This document shows positions 41,298 to 50,431 of a DNA stretch of 64,000 nt, piece after piece. Source of the stretch: Arthrobacter sp. StoSoilB20 (lineage in GTDB: Bacteria > Actinomycetota > Actinomycetes > Actinomycetales > Micrococcaceae); NCBI RefSeq assembly GCF_019977295.1, contig NZ_AP024651.1, forward strand, positions 186,001 to 250,000, in the 5' to 3' direction. Positions within the stretch are counted from its first letter, which is position 1, and each line of letters starts with the position of its first letter. A model generated the notes under the pieces. That model ran no database searches. It saw only the letters and a list, made by a program, of their open reading frames with translations, and was not told the DNA's origin. A program made the position numbers and the translations under genes.

Positions 41298-43310
41298 CTA
41301 ATTCCGGCCGCGTCCGAGGCCAGTCAGAAGAGCCCCGCCGGCCTCGCGCCACAAGCCATGGCTTCCCGATCCGGCTGTGTTCTGTTCCAGATATCTAATC
41401 CAATCGCGGTACTCCGTAATATCCCGTCCTTCGGCTGCGGCCACGGCGTCACAGGCAAAACCCACGGCTTTGCTGCCATCATCCAGCGTGATGGATCCCA
41501 GCAGCATGGGTTCGGGCAGTTCAGCCAGGAAGGATCCCAGCGCTGCCTCGGAGAGCAGCCACCTCTCGGCCACGAGCCCGGCCCCGCGCGCTGATCGCAC
41601 CACCCCCGGCTTGGGTGGCGTTGTCTCCAAGGCCACCATCCGGTACTGGGCCGCGGTGGTCACATGCCCGTCCCAGAACGCTCCCCGGTCTTCGAGTTGG
41701 GACGCCAGCGGCTGCCCTTTGCGATGCGCCCCCACCACTACAAGAGGTACGACGGCGGCTCCCGCAGCAACCGGCCAGGGAACCTCGGGAGCGGGGGACT
41801 GAGCCGCCGCGGCTCCCACGGCTCCCGCGGCTCCCGCAGCGAACAGCTCGGGCAACTCCGGGGTGAGCTCGATCCGCCGGGCAATGTCCGCGGCCACGCC
41901 GTCCTCGAACGTCCGGGCAACCACGGTGAGGCCGAACTGCGACTTACTGCGTGTATCAATGCCGCTTGCGTCAACGCCTCCTGTTTCAACGCCGCTTGCG
42001 TCAACGCCGCCGTTCTCGGTGACGGTGCCCGCCGGTACCGCAACAGCGCTGAGGTCGAAGAGGTTGCAGAAATTGGTATAGGTGCCCATCCGGGAGTTGG
42101 CCCCCACAGGATCGGCCGCCACCTCAGCAAGCGTTGGGTGGAAAGGCGCTGTGGGAACAACCAAGGCGTCGAAGCCGTCCAGACGCTCCATGGCCTGGTA
42201 CTTGAGTTGCTCCAACGCCGCAGTGTCCGCAACGTATTGGTGCGCCGGTACCTTGCCCGCGGCGCTGATGATGCCGGCGACTGTGGGGTCCAGCGTCGCG
42301 GCAACCCCGCCGGAATTAGCCACCCCGCCGGAATTAGCCACCCCGCCGGACTGGGCTGCCCCTCCGGACGCACCTGTCCCGTCGGACGAATCTGCCCCGC
42401 CCATCGTCACCGAGTCAATGAAGCTGCCGACGGCGGCATAGCGTTCGGCCACCAGTCCGCCGTCGTACAGCAGCCGGGCCGCCTGCAGGAAGACGTCCAG
42501 CTCGATTGCTTCGGCCACCACCCCCGTTGCACGGAGCCGCTCAATCTGCGCCTGAAATTCCGCCGCCCACGCCTCCGAAAGGGCCGGCAGCGCAGCGGGA
42601 TAGGCCACCCGCGGAGTGGAAGGCGCGGCGACCCTGACGTCCGTGGGCCAGGCACGGCCGTCCCCTGCCATGACGCCCATGGCCAGTTCGGCAGTGGCGA
42701 GGTCCCGGGCAAAGATCGTGGCGGTATCCCAGGAACGGCAGGCCGGGACCACGCCCTCGGTAGAGACCACGCCCAGTGTCGGTTTGATGCCCACGATTCC
42801 CTGCAAAGCGGCGGGAATCCGGCCCGAACCGGCGGTGTCCGTGCCGATGGCAATGTCCACCAGACCCAAGGCCACCGCCACCGCGGAGCCTGAACTGGAG
42901 CCCCCCGAAATCCGGTCGGGTCGCCGTGAATCGCGGACGGCTCCGTACGGGCTCCGGGTTCCCACGAGTCCCGTGGCGAACTGGTCCAGGTTGGCAGCCC
43001 CAAGCACCAGCGCACCAGCTGCGCGAAGCCTGGCCACCGGCACCGCATCCCGGGTTGCTGTCCCGCCAAAGCCGGGGCACGCCGCCGTCGTGGTCATCCC
43101 GGCAACATCCACGTTGTTCTTCACGGCTAGCAACAGGCCCGCCAACGGCAGGTCCTCCCCGGCGGCCGTCGCGGCATCCAGCCGTGATGCTTCCGCGAGC
43201 AGCTCATCCCGCCCGCGCAGGTGGATCCAGATTTCAGGACGGTCGACGGCGTCAATCGCCTCGAGCGCGGCCAGGACGCGTTGCACTGTGCTTCCGTGAC
43301 GCCCGGTCAT
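41298..43310 (-). CDS. atzF: Allophanate hydrolase (AtzF/DUR2 type)
   Basis: 670 aa. Splits allophanate into ammonia and CO2. Amidase-signature domain with Lys64 (LLAVKNNVDV), the cis-Ser region ISGGSSSGSA (about 135-142) and nucleophile Ser162 in GTDTAGSGRIPAALQG. The C-terminal domain (after about residue 500) is the allophanate hydrolase extension (GAHRKGQPLASQLEDRGAFW, GLVAERWLLSEAALGSFLAEL). Two low-complexity inserts sit near residues 305-340 (repeats of SGGVAN) and 432-456 (repeats of GGVDASG), each from short DNA repeats. The start overlaps the carboxylase stop by ATGA. Confidence 0.94.
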   Translation of the reverse strand: MTGRHGSTVQRVLAALEAIDAVDRPEIWIHLRGRDELLAEASRLDAATAAGEDLPLAGLLLAVKNNVDVAGMTTTAACPGFGGTATRDAVPVARLRAAGALVLGAANLDQFATGLVGTRSPYGAVRDSRRPDRISGGSSSGSAVAVALGLVDIAIGTDTAGSGRIPAALQGIVGIKPTLGVVSTEGVVPACRSWDTATIFARDLATAELAMGVMAGDGRAWPTDVRVAAPSTPRVAYPAALPALSEAWAAEFQAQIERLRATGVVAEAIELDVFLQAARLLYDGGLVAERYAAVGSFIDSVTMGGADSSDGTGASGGAAQSGGVANSGGVANSGGVAATLDPTVAGIISAAGKVPAHQYVADTAALEQLKYQAMERLDGFDALVVPTAPFHPTLAEVAADPVGANSRMGTYTNFCNLFDLSAVAVPAGTVTENGGVDASGVETGGVDASGIDTRSKSQFGLTVVARTFEDGVAADIARRIELTPELPELFAAGAAGAVGAAAAQSPAPEVPWPVAAGAAVVPLVVVGAHRKGQPLASQLEDRGAFWDGHVTTAAQYRMVALETTPPKPGVVRSARGAGLVAERWLLSEAALGSFLAELPEPMLLGSITLDDGSKAVGFACDAVAAAEGRDITEYRDWIRYLEQNTAGSGSHGLWREAGGALLTGLGRGRN

Positions 43311-46300
43311 GAGGAGCTCCCTTCCAGGACGAGGGCTGGTTCCCGGACCTCTGCAGGCTCCAGGACCACCAAGGCTTCGCCGGCGACCACCTGCGCGCCG
43401 GCCGAGGGCAGGACGCGATGCACGACGCCGTCCACGGGAGCTTGGATGACCGTCTCCATCTTCATCGCCTCAAGGGAAACCAAGGGCTGGCCTGCAACCA
43501 CCAGGTCGCCGGGTTCCACATCCACTTTCCACACGCTCGCGGCGAACGGAGAGGTCACCAGGGTGCCGCCGTCGGGCACAACGACGTCGTCCGCCGGCGG
43601 AGCGGGGGAAACAGCCTGCTCGGCACGGTCAAACTCACCGGCTTCCTCCCACGCTTGGCGCTCCACAGCGAAAGCGGCCGACTGGGTTTCCCGGAACTCT
43701 GCAATGGAGACACTGTTGCGGTCCAGGAATTCCTCATGCTCGGCAAGGGAGAAGGTGCCGTCCTCAATCTCCACGCCACGGCCCCGGCCGGCAGCCATGT
43801 CCGCCCGAAGGTCCAGCAGTTCCTCGGGGCTGACGGGGTACCAGGAAATGCGGTCGAAGAACCGGAGCAACCACGGGGAGCCCGGCTCAAATGGTGAGGC
43901 GTCCGCGTAGCGGGACCAAACCTGCGTTGTCCGGCCCACGAACTGGTAGCCGCCTGGGCCCTCCATGCCGTAGATGCACATGTAGGCCCCGCCGATGCCC
44001 ACGGCATTCTCAGGAGTCCAGGTGCGGGCGGGGTTGTACTTGGTAGTGACAAGCCTGTGCCGGGGATCCAAGGGTGTTGCCACAGGGGCGCCAAGATAGA
44101 CATCGCCCAGTCCCAGCACGAGGTATTCGGCGTTGAAGACGGTATCGAAAACCTCGTTCACGGAGTCCAGGCCGTTGATCCTGCGAATGAACTCGATGTT
44201 CCACGGGCACCACGGGGCATCATCGCGGACACCGGCCATGTACCGCTCGATTGCTTCGCGGGTGGCGGGGTCATCCCAGGACAACGGGAGGCGGACGCTG
44301 CGGCTGGGCACCACCAGCTCCGAGCTTGCCGGGAGGGATGCGTCCACCTCCCGCACCAGGCCCAGGAGTTTGGACGTGGGAAGGACTGACGGGTCGGCCT
44401 TGATCTGGAGGGAACGGATGCCCGGGGTCAGATCCACAATGCCCGGCACGCGGAGGCGCTCGAGTTCCTGGTGCAACGCGTGGACGCGGGCACGCAGGCC
44501 AAGGTCCAGCACCATGTCGCCATACTCCACCAAAAGGTTGTCATCACCGGATCGGCGATAGGTGACCGCAGGCCGGCCGTCGCCTTCGGGCACCCGGCCC
44601 AGCACGCCGTCGTCGCCGTCGCCGCGGAGCAACCCGGCGGCGCCGGATGCCGTGCCGGAAGCCGGGCTCGATGCCGCGCCGGATGCCGAGCCGCTGCCCG
44701 TGGTGAAACCGGCGCTGCCTGGCAGAACAAGCTGCCTCGCAGCGCCCAGTTCCTTGACCGACGGCGCCTCCACCGAGCGGATGGGCACCAATCTCACCTT
44801 GTCCCCGGGACGCAGCTGCCCCAGCTTCCAGCGCTCGCCGGTCACAACGGTTACGGGGCAGACGAACCCGCCCAGGCTGGGGCCATCCGGACCCAGCAGG
44901 ATGGGGGTGTCGCCGGTGAAGTCCAGGGCACCAACGGAATAGGCGGTGTCGTGGATGTTGGAGGGGTGCAGTCCGGCTTCGCCGCCATCGTTGCGGGCCC
45001 AGCGAGGTTTGGGTCCGATCAGGCGGACACCAGTGCGCGCCGAGTTGAAGTGGACCTCGTATTCGGCGGCGTAGAGCTCCTCGATGTCCTCGCGTTGGAA
45101 GAATTCGGGCGCACCGTGGGGTCCTTCCACCACTTTCAGCTGCCATTCGGTGGTGAGCATGGGGCGGCTTTCCGCGGGAACAGGACCAGGGACGGTCTCA
45201 GGAAGGTGTCCGGCCACTGTGCGGAGGACGTCACTGGCGCGGAGCACCCTGCCGCCGTGGCCGCCAAACTGGCCCAGCGTGAAGGTTGAGGCGCTGCCGA
45301 GGTACTGGGGAACGTCCAGCCCGCCTTCAAAGAGGACGTAGCCCCTCAGTCCCGATCCATCAGCGGAGCCGACGTCCAGGAGGCCATTCTCCGGGACCGT
45401 GATGGGTTCCCAGGTGCTGGCCGGATTGCCGTTGACGGTCACGGTGACGTCCGCACCGGTGACGCACACCGTGGTTGCGTGCGTAAAGCGGAGCGCCGGA
45501 CCCGCCATGGTGAATTCCAGGCCGGGGACACCTTCGGGGTTGCCCAGCGCGGTGTTGCCCAGCCGGAACGACAAATCATCCATGGGTCCACTGGGCGGCA
45601 CGCCGATCTGCCACAGCCCGGTCCTGCCGGGCCAGTCCTGCACGCTGGTCTGGAGCCCTGGCCGTTCAACAGTGATCCGCGGCTCGGGATCACCCACGGT
45701 GTTCAGGGTCCCGGTTGAATGCTTCGCGTCCCGGACCACGCCCATCCCGGCCACGGCCCGCAGCATGCCCAGATTGGTTTCGATGCCATCAATTCGTGTT
45801 CCTGCCAGCGCATCAGCCAGGGCGTCGAAGGCGGCGTCGCGGGTTGCCCCGGAAGTAATGATCTTGCCCAGCAGGGGATCGTAACTGGTGGAGACTTCGC
45901 TGCCGGTCTCCACCCAGGCGTCAATGCGTACGACGTCGGAGCTTGGGTATTGCGCGTTGGTGACGGTTCCGGCGCTGGGCTGGAAGTTCCGGGCGGGGTC
46001 TTCTGCATAGATGCGGGCTTCCACGGCGTGTCCTGAAACGGGCACACTGTCCGGCACGCCATCAAGCACTGGTTTCTGCTGTGCGAGGTCCAGCATCCAC
46101 TGCACCAGGTCCACGCCCGTGATGGCTTCGGTGACCGGGTGCTCCACCTGCAAGCGTGCGTTGACTTCCAGGAAGGAGGCTTCCTGGCGGACGGGATCGT
46201 AAACAAACTCCACTGTGCCTGCAGAACGGTAGCCCACGGAGGCGCACAAGGCGCGGGAGCTTCGGTGCAGTTCCTCGCGCAGGGCTTCCGGCAAGTCCGG

Positions 46301-47035
46301 CGCCGGCGCTTCTTCCACTACTTTCTGGTGGCGGCGCTGCAGTGAGCAGTCACGGTCACCGAGGCTTACCACCCTGCCCTCACCGTCACCGAACACCTGG
46401 ACCTCGACGTGGCGGGCGTGCTCGATGTAGCGCTCGGCAAAGACGCCTGCCGTTCCAAAGCTGGAGCTGGCCAGGCGGGCCACCCGCGAGTAGTTGTCGC
46501 GAAGTTCGGCGTCGTCACGGCACACGGCCATGCCAATGCCGCCTCCGCCGCCCGTGGCCTTGAGCATGAGCGGGTAGCCAATAGTCTCTGCGGCAACAAC
46601 GGCTTCGTCCAGGTCTGCCAGCAGGCCGGACCCGGCGATCATGGGAACGCCGGCCCGTTGCGCAGCGTCGCGGGCGGTGTGCTTGGTCCCGAAGATCCTC
46701 AGCTGCGCCGGAGTGGGTCCCACGAACACCAGGCCTGCCGCTTCCACTGCTTCCGCGAACGCAGCGTCTTCGGACAGGAATCCGTAGCCGGGGTGGACGG
46801 CGCCGGCCCCGGTGGCTGCTGCCGCTTTGAGGATGGCTTCTACCTTGAGGTAGGACTCCTTGGCCGGAGCAGGTCCCAGGAGGACTGCCTCGTCGGCGAG
46901 CTTCACATGCTTTGCGCCTCGGTCAGCTTCGGAGAAGACGGCCACCGTGCGCAGCCCCGCTTTCCGGGCGGATTCGATGATCCGGCAGGCAATCTCGCCA
47001 CGGTTGGCAACCAGAAGGGTGTCGAAACGGTTCAT
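43307..47035 (-). CDS. Biotin-dependent urea/guanidine carboxylase
   Basis: 1242 aa. Biotin carboxylase at residues 1-450 (LLVANRGEIACRIIESARKA, KATGGGGGIGMAVC, EVNARLQVEHPVTE), then carboxyltransferase halves of KipA/KipI type (PGLQTSVQDWPGRTGLWQIG; KYNPARTWTPENAVGIGG), and a biotinyl domain with Lys1192 in LEAMKMET. Makes allophanate from urea, or carboxyguanidine from guanidine. The two DUF1989 genes directly upstream argue for guanidine. A Gly/Ser/Ala-rich insert lies near residues 773-825. ATG 47035 overlaps the upstream stop (ATGA). Annotated homologs are usually called urea carboxylase. Confidence 0.93.
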   Translation of the reverse strand: MNRFDTLLVANRGEIACRIIESARKAGLRTVAVFSEADRGAKHVKLADEAVLLGPAPAKESYLKVEAILKAAAATGAGAVHPGYGFLSEDAAFAEAVEAAGLVFVGPTPAQLRIFGTKHTARDAAQRAGVPMIAGSGLLADLDEAVVAAETIGYPLMLKATGGGGGIGMAVCRDDAELRDNYSRVARLASSSFGTAGVFAERYIEHARHVEVQVFGDGEGRVVSLGDRDCSLQRRHQKVVEEAPAPDLPEALREELHRSSRALCASVGYRSAGTVEFVYDPVRQEASFLEVNARLQVEHPVTEAITGVDLVQWMLDLAQQKPVLDGVPDSVPVSGHAVEARIYAEDPARNFQPSAGTVTNAQYPSSDVVRIDAWVETGSEVSTSYDPLLGKIITSGATRDAAFDALADALAGTRIDGIETNLGMLRAVAGMGVVRDAKHSTGTLNTVGDPEPRITVERPGLQTSVQDWPGRTGLWQIGVPPSGPMDDLSFRLGNTALGNPEGVPGLEFTMAGPALRFTHATTVCVTGADVTVTVNGNPASTWEPITVPENGLLDVGSADGSGLRGYVLFEGGLDVPQYLGSASTFTLGQFGGHGGRVLRASDVLRTVAGHLPETVPGPVPAESRPMLTTEWQLKVVEGPHGAPEFFQREDIEELYAAEYEVHFNSARTGVRLIGPKPRWARNDGGEAGLHPSNIHDTAYSVGALDFTGDTPILLGPDGPSLGGFVCPVTVVTGERWKLGQLRPGDKVRLVPIRSVEAPSVKELGAARQLVLPGSAGFTTGSGSASGAASSPASGTASGAAGLLRGDGDDGVLGRVPEGDGRPAVTYRRSGDDNLLVEYGDMVLDLGLRARVHALHQELERLRVPGIVDLTPGIRSLQIKADPSVLPTSKLLGLVREVDASLPASSELVVPSRSVRLPLSWDDPATREAIERYMAGVRDDAPWCPWNIEFIRRINGLDSVNEVFDTVFNAEYLVLGLGDVYLGAPVATPLDPRHRLVTTKYNPARTWTPENAVGIGGAYMCIYGMEGPGGYQFVGRTTQVWSRYADASPFEPGSPWLLRFFDRISWYPVSPEELLDLRADMAAGRGRGVEIEDGTFSLAEHEEFLDRNSVSIAEFRETQSAAFAVERQAWEEAGEFDRAEQAVSPAPPADDVVVPDGGTLVTSPFAASVWKVDVEPGDLVVAGQPLVSLEAMKMETVIQAPVDGVVHRVLPSAGAQVVAGEALVVLEPAEVREPALVLEGSSS

Positions 47036-47685
47036 GCGCGGGCCTCCGGACGTGTGACGATCATGCGAACCGGCGTGGGGTTGAAGCCGTTGCAGGGGTT
47101 GTTGATCTGGGGGCAGTTGGACACCAGCACCAGCGTGTCCACCTCGGCGCGGAGGGCCACGCGCTTTCCGGGCGCGGACAGCCCGTCCACGATCCCCAGG
47201 GCGCCGTCGGGATCCACCGGCACGTTCATGAACCAGTTGATGTTGGACACCAGGTCCTTCTTGCCGAGGTCCCACTTGGCGCCTTCAATCAGGAAGTTCT
47301 CAACGCAGGCGTGCTGTTCATGGGTGTGCTGGCCGTAGCGGAGGGTGTTGGATTCCTGCGAGCAGGCACCGCCGATGGTGTCGTGGATACCGACTTCATC
47401 GGCCACCACCGTCATGAGTTCCTGGCCGCTGTCTGCACGGAGTACGGAGCCGGTGGTCAGGAAGATCGAGCCCTGGGTTGCGATGGTCACAGCAGCGGAG
47501 TACCGCGTGCTGGTGTCCTTGGCGGCGTAGAGGATGCAGTCCACGGCCTGGTTGCCGTCGAGGTCCACGATGGTGAGGACATCGCCGGCCGCCACCACGG
47601 CGGACCACGGACCGCGGGCTTCCACCAGTTCGTCCAGAATTACTGTCCCAGGGATCAAAGCAGGGGCTGTTGCCACGGCGTTCAT
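47032..47685 (-). CDS. DUF1989 protein (urea carboxylase-associated 2; probable carboxyguanidine deiminase subunit)
   Basis: 217 aa. DUF1989 fold with DLDGNQAVDCILYAA, HDTIGGACSQESNTLRYGQH and CVENFLIEGAKWDLGKKDLV. Proteins of this pair were long named urea amidolyase-associated. They are now known in other bacteria as the two subunits of carboxyguanidine deiminase, which turns carboxyguanidine into allophanate and ammonia. It is joined by ATGA overlaps to the gene before and the gene after, so strongly coupled. Confidence 0.88.
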   Translation of the reverse strand: MNAVATAPALIPGTVILDELVEARGPWSAVVAAGDVLTIVDLDGNQAVDCILYAAKDTSTRYSAAVTIATQGSIFLTTGSVLRADSGQELMTVVADEVGIHDTIGGACSQESNTLRYGQHTHEQHACVENFLIEGAKWDLGKKDLVSNINWFMNVPVDPDGALGIVDGLSAPGKRVALRAEVDTLVLVSNCPQINNPCNGFNPTPVRMIVTRPEARA

Positions 47686-48560
47686 GCGGAAGTCCTCGCG
47701 TTGTAGTCGGATTCTGTGTTGTGGAGGGCAAGTCGCCCTTCGGGGCGAAGGTCGACCCCGAGGGTGCCGTCCCTGAGCGCCTCGAGGTCCTGTGGAGACT
47801 GCCAGGCAACGATGTCCACAGGGCTGCCGGTGAACTCCTCACGCGGGTCCAGCGGGTGGGCGGTATTGGCCAGGACCAGCACCGCATCCATGTGGAGGAG
47901 AAGTTCGACGGCGGCACCGTCACCGGCGCTGCCAACGAACCGGATGCTGCCATCAGGGTCCACGGTGATGCCCTTGAAGAACGAAATCGACGGCGGCAGT
48001 TGCCTTTGGCTGACCCCGTGCTTCATGCCGCCAAGGGTGAGGAGTTCGCGGCCTGCCGGTGATGCACTGTGCGCTGATCCGGCACCGTACTTGGCGGTGT
48101 TGCCGGCAAGGTGCGTGGTGCCGGTCAGGGCATCGTGCTTGCCAGAGGAGTCGGCCACGACGGTTGCCATGAGCCGGCCGGCGTCGGAGAGGAGCGGGTG
48201 CCCTGCGGTGATGTAGGCCTGCCAGGGAACCTTGACGGTGTCCGCAACATTGATCCTCTCGTGCTGGGCCCCGCTGCGGATGATGACAGCGTGAACGCAA
48301 GCATCGCCGTCGAGGTCTGTGATCCTGATGCGGGTCCCGCGGGCAAGTTCCAGGTGCGTATAGCGGCCGAAGGCCAGCGTTTCGGCCCAGGTCAGCGCGC
48401 CCGCTGCCTCCATGGGGAGGCCTTCCGTGAGACGCGCAGGGGCCGATGTGGGCGGGATGTGGATCATGGTTTCGGCCGTGCGCCCGTGCTGGGCCCGGGC
48501 GTGCAGTTTGGCGCCGGTTGTTGTGGCGGTGCCGGGAGCGCTTTCGAGAGTCTGTGTCAT
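47682..48560 (-). CDS. DUF1989 protein (urea carboxylase-associated 1; probable carboxyguanidine deiminase subunit)
   Basis: 292 aa. Related to its neighbour (DLDGDACVHAVIIRSGAQHE; HDALTGTTHLAGNTAKYGAG; LPPSISFFKGITVDPDGSI) with a longer N terminus. Expected to form the heteromeric deiminase with the next gene. ATG 48560 is chosen; ATG 48569 would add three residues and neither has a strong ribosome binding site. It follows the permease gene by 101 bases of GGTGCT-rich DNA. Confidence 0.85.
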   Translation of the reverse strand: MTQTLESAPGTATTTGAKLHARAQHGRTAETMIHIPPTSAPARLTEGLPMEAAGALTWAETLAFGRYTHLELARGTRIRITDLDGDACVHAVIIRSGAQHERINVADTVKVPWQAYITAGHPLLSDAGRLMATVVADSSGKHDALTGTTHLAGNTAKYGAGSAHSASPAGRELLTLGGMKHGVSQRQLPPSISFFKGITVDPDGSIRFVGSAGDGAAVELLLHMDAVLVLANTAHPLDPREEFTGSPVDIVAWQSPQDLEALRDGTLGVDLRPEGRLALHNTESDYNARTSA

Positions 48561-48661
48561 GGCAATCATTTCTGTACTGGTGCTGGAACAGGTGCTGGTA
48601 AGGAGGCTCTGCTGGTGCTTGGGCAGGCGGTGGGGGTCAGGCGGAACCGGCGGTGGCGGGG

Positions 48662-50203
48662 TCAGCCGGCGTTGGTGGATTCCGCAGCCGTTGCGGCCTT
48701 GTTTTCGCGGATCCGGATATTCCGCCGCACCCAGATGCCCAGGAGCAGGACTGCGCCAACCATGAGGGGAGCGGAGAAGAGCAGGATCCCGTGTTCGCCG
48801 GAGGGGTCGTACACCTCGGGGCGTGGCCAGGAAAGGTTGATGACCATCAGGGCGCCGTAGAGCACGGCCAGGATGTTGACGGGCAGTCCCCAACGGCCCA
48901 AGGAGAAGAGTCCTGCCGGCATGGTCTGGCCCACGCGGTCCCAGTCGCCCCGGAAACGGCTGAGCAGCTGCGGGACCGTGACCATCAGGTACGCCAGGTA
49001 CACCATCACGATGCACACACTGCAGAGGGTGGTGAAGAGCGCGGAGTTGCCGATGTTGATGGCCAGGATTCCCACAGCCAGGGCGCCGATCGCGATGGAG
49101 GGCCACATGGGAGTTCCGCGCTTGGCGTGGACCTTTGCGAGGCTGACCGAGGCCGGGAGCTTGCCGTCCCGGGCCATGGAGAACACCAGCCGTGAGCCGG
49201 CTGTTTGGATGGCCAGGGTGCAGACGAAGATGGCGATTGCTACGTCCACCAAGAGCACCTTGCCCCAGAACGTGCCCAACACGGCAGTCAGGACGTAGGG
49301 GAGTCCCTCGGTGGCGAGCCTGCCGTCGTCGAGGCTTGGCGCTGCCATCAGTGCGGCGATAATCATGAGTCCGCCACCAATGCCCGAAATGATGAGCGCG
49401 GACAGGATGGTGCGCGGTGCGGTCTTCCGGGGGTTCTTGGTTTCCTCCGACAGTTCGCCGGCGGAGTTGAAGCCCACCATCACGTAGGCGGCCATCAAAC
49501 CGGAGACGAGGAAGGCACCCACGGCGCCGAGGTCTGAGGTGGTGACAACGCTGACGTCCGCCACTACTTCCGGGCCGCGCTGTGCGGCTGAGAACAGGGC
49601 CAGGATGACCGCCGCGACGCCCACAATCTCGCAGGTGACGCCAATGGAGTTCACATGGGACATCAGCTTCACGCCGAGGCAATTGATCACTGTTGTGATG
49701 ACCAGGAGGATGGCGCCGAGGATGACGGCGTTGGCTGCTCCGGTGGGGGACGCCAACGCGGGGTCACCGCCCACCATCTGCAAGCCGTCCCACAACTGGG
49801 GGAGGACCACCTGGAGGGCGATTGCCGCCGCCGCAGCTGTAATGACCTGGGCGATCGACATGAACCAGCCGGCAAACCAGCCCACCACCTCACCGCCCAT
49901 GCGGCGCGACCACTGGTAGACGGCGCCGGACAGTGGGTAACGGGCGGCGAGTTCGGCGAAGTTCAGGGCCACCAGAAGCTGGCCGACCAGTACAACCGGC
50001 CAGGTCCAGAAGAAGGCCGGTCCGGCGAAGGAATAGCCGAAGGCGAAGAGCTGGAAGATGGTGGTGAGGATGGAGACGAACGAAAAACCTGCGGCAAACG
50101 ATGCGTAACGGCCCAGCTTGCGGTGCAACGTGGGCTGGTAGCCAAGGGCTGTCAGGTCTGCGTCGTCGGTGCGGTTGGCCGTCGTCGAAAGGGTGGAAGT
50201 CAT
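48662..50203 (-). CDS. APC-superfamily amino acid/amine permease
   Basis: 513 aa, about 12 hydrophobic helices. Resembles GABA/amino-acid permeases (SFVSILTTIFQLFAFGYSFA, NFAELAARYPLSGAVYQWSR, MVGFNSAGELSEETKNPRKTA, FSMARDGKLPAS). As first gene of the carboxylase operon it probably imports the nitrogen substrate (guanidine, urea or a related amine). It is divergent from a TetR regulator. No signal peptide is expected. Confidence 0.9.
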   Translation of the reverse strand: MTSTLSTTANRTDDADLTALGYQPTLHRKLGRYASFAAGFSFVSILTTIFQLFAFGYSFAGPAFFWTWPVVLVGQLLVALNFAELAARYPLSGAVYQWSRRMGGEVVGWFAGWFMSIAQVITAAAAAIALQVVLPQLWDGLQMVGGDPALASPTGAANAVILGAILLVITTVINCLGVKLMSHVNSIGVTCEIVGVAAVILALFSAAQRGPEVVADVSVVTTSDLGAVGAFLVSGLMAAYVMVGFNSAGELSEETKNPRKTAPRTILSALIISGIGGGLMIIAALMAAPSLDDGRLATEGLPYVLTAVLGTFWGKVLLVDVAIAIFVCTLAIQTAGSRLVFSMARDGKLPASVSLAKVHAKRGTPMWPSIAIGALAVGILAINIGNSALFTTLCSVCIVMVYLAYLMVTVPQLLSRFRGDWDRVGQTMPAGLFSLGRWGLPVNILAVLYGALMVINLSWPRPEVYDPSGEHGILLFSAPLMVGAVLLLGIWVRRNIRIRENKAATAAESTNAG

Positions 50204-50311
50204 CGGGTTTCTCCGTGTCTGGAACGGGATGTGGGACCAGCCCGGAGAAGGTTTGACTGCCCTTCCGGAATATCGGTCACTTGATAGTTTTCCAGCGCGG
50301 TGTCCCCACGG

Positions 50312-50361
50312 CGTTTCGGCAATGTAAAGCCTTGGTTACCGCTCGTTTCGGGAATGTAAAG
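50312..50361. promoter_or_regulatory. Pair of 18-bp direct repeats in the permease-tetR divergent region
   Basis: CGTTTCGGCAATGTAAAG (50312-50329) and CGTTTCGGGAATGTAAAG (50344-50361) differ at one base and are exactly 32 bases apart, about three helical turns. The spacing suggests binding on one DNA face, most simply by the TetR protein encoded next door. Confidence 0.65.
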
Positions 50362-50431
50362 GAATTCTCACCGTCTCTGCGGGACTCCCGGAACGGCCTT
50401 TTTGGTGATGCTGCGATGCAAGAATGAAAGC

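Noticed and set aside
47036..47275. 80-codon upstream extension of the carboxylase
   Set aside because: It overlaps the DUF1989 gene and is unlike the family. ATG 47035 gives the standard MNRFDTLLVANRGE start and an ATGA overlap.
48564..49682. Long upstream extension of the DUF1989 frame into the permease gene
   Set aside because: The extension is a shadow of the permease. DUF1989 similarity begins after ATG 48560.
50204..50431. Guanidine (ykkC) riboswitch ahead of the permease
   Set aside because: Expected from the operon content, but its conserved sequence blocks were not recognised on the minus strand. A covariance model search would decide.
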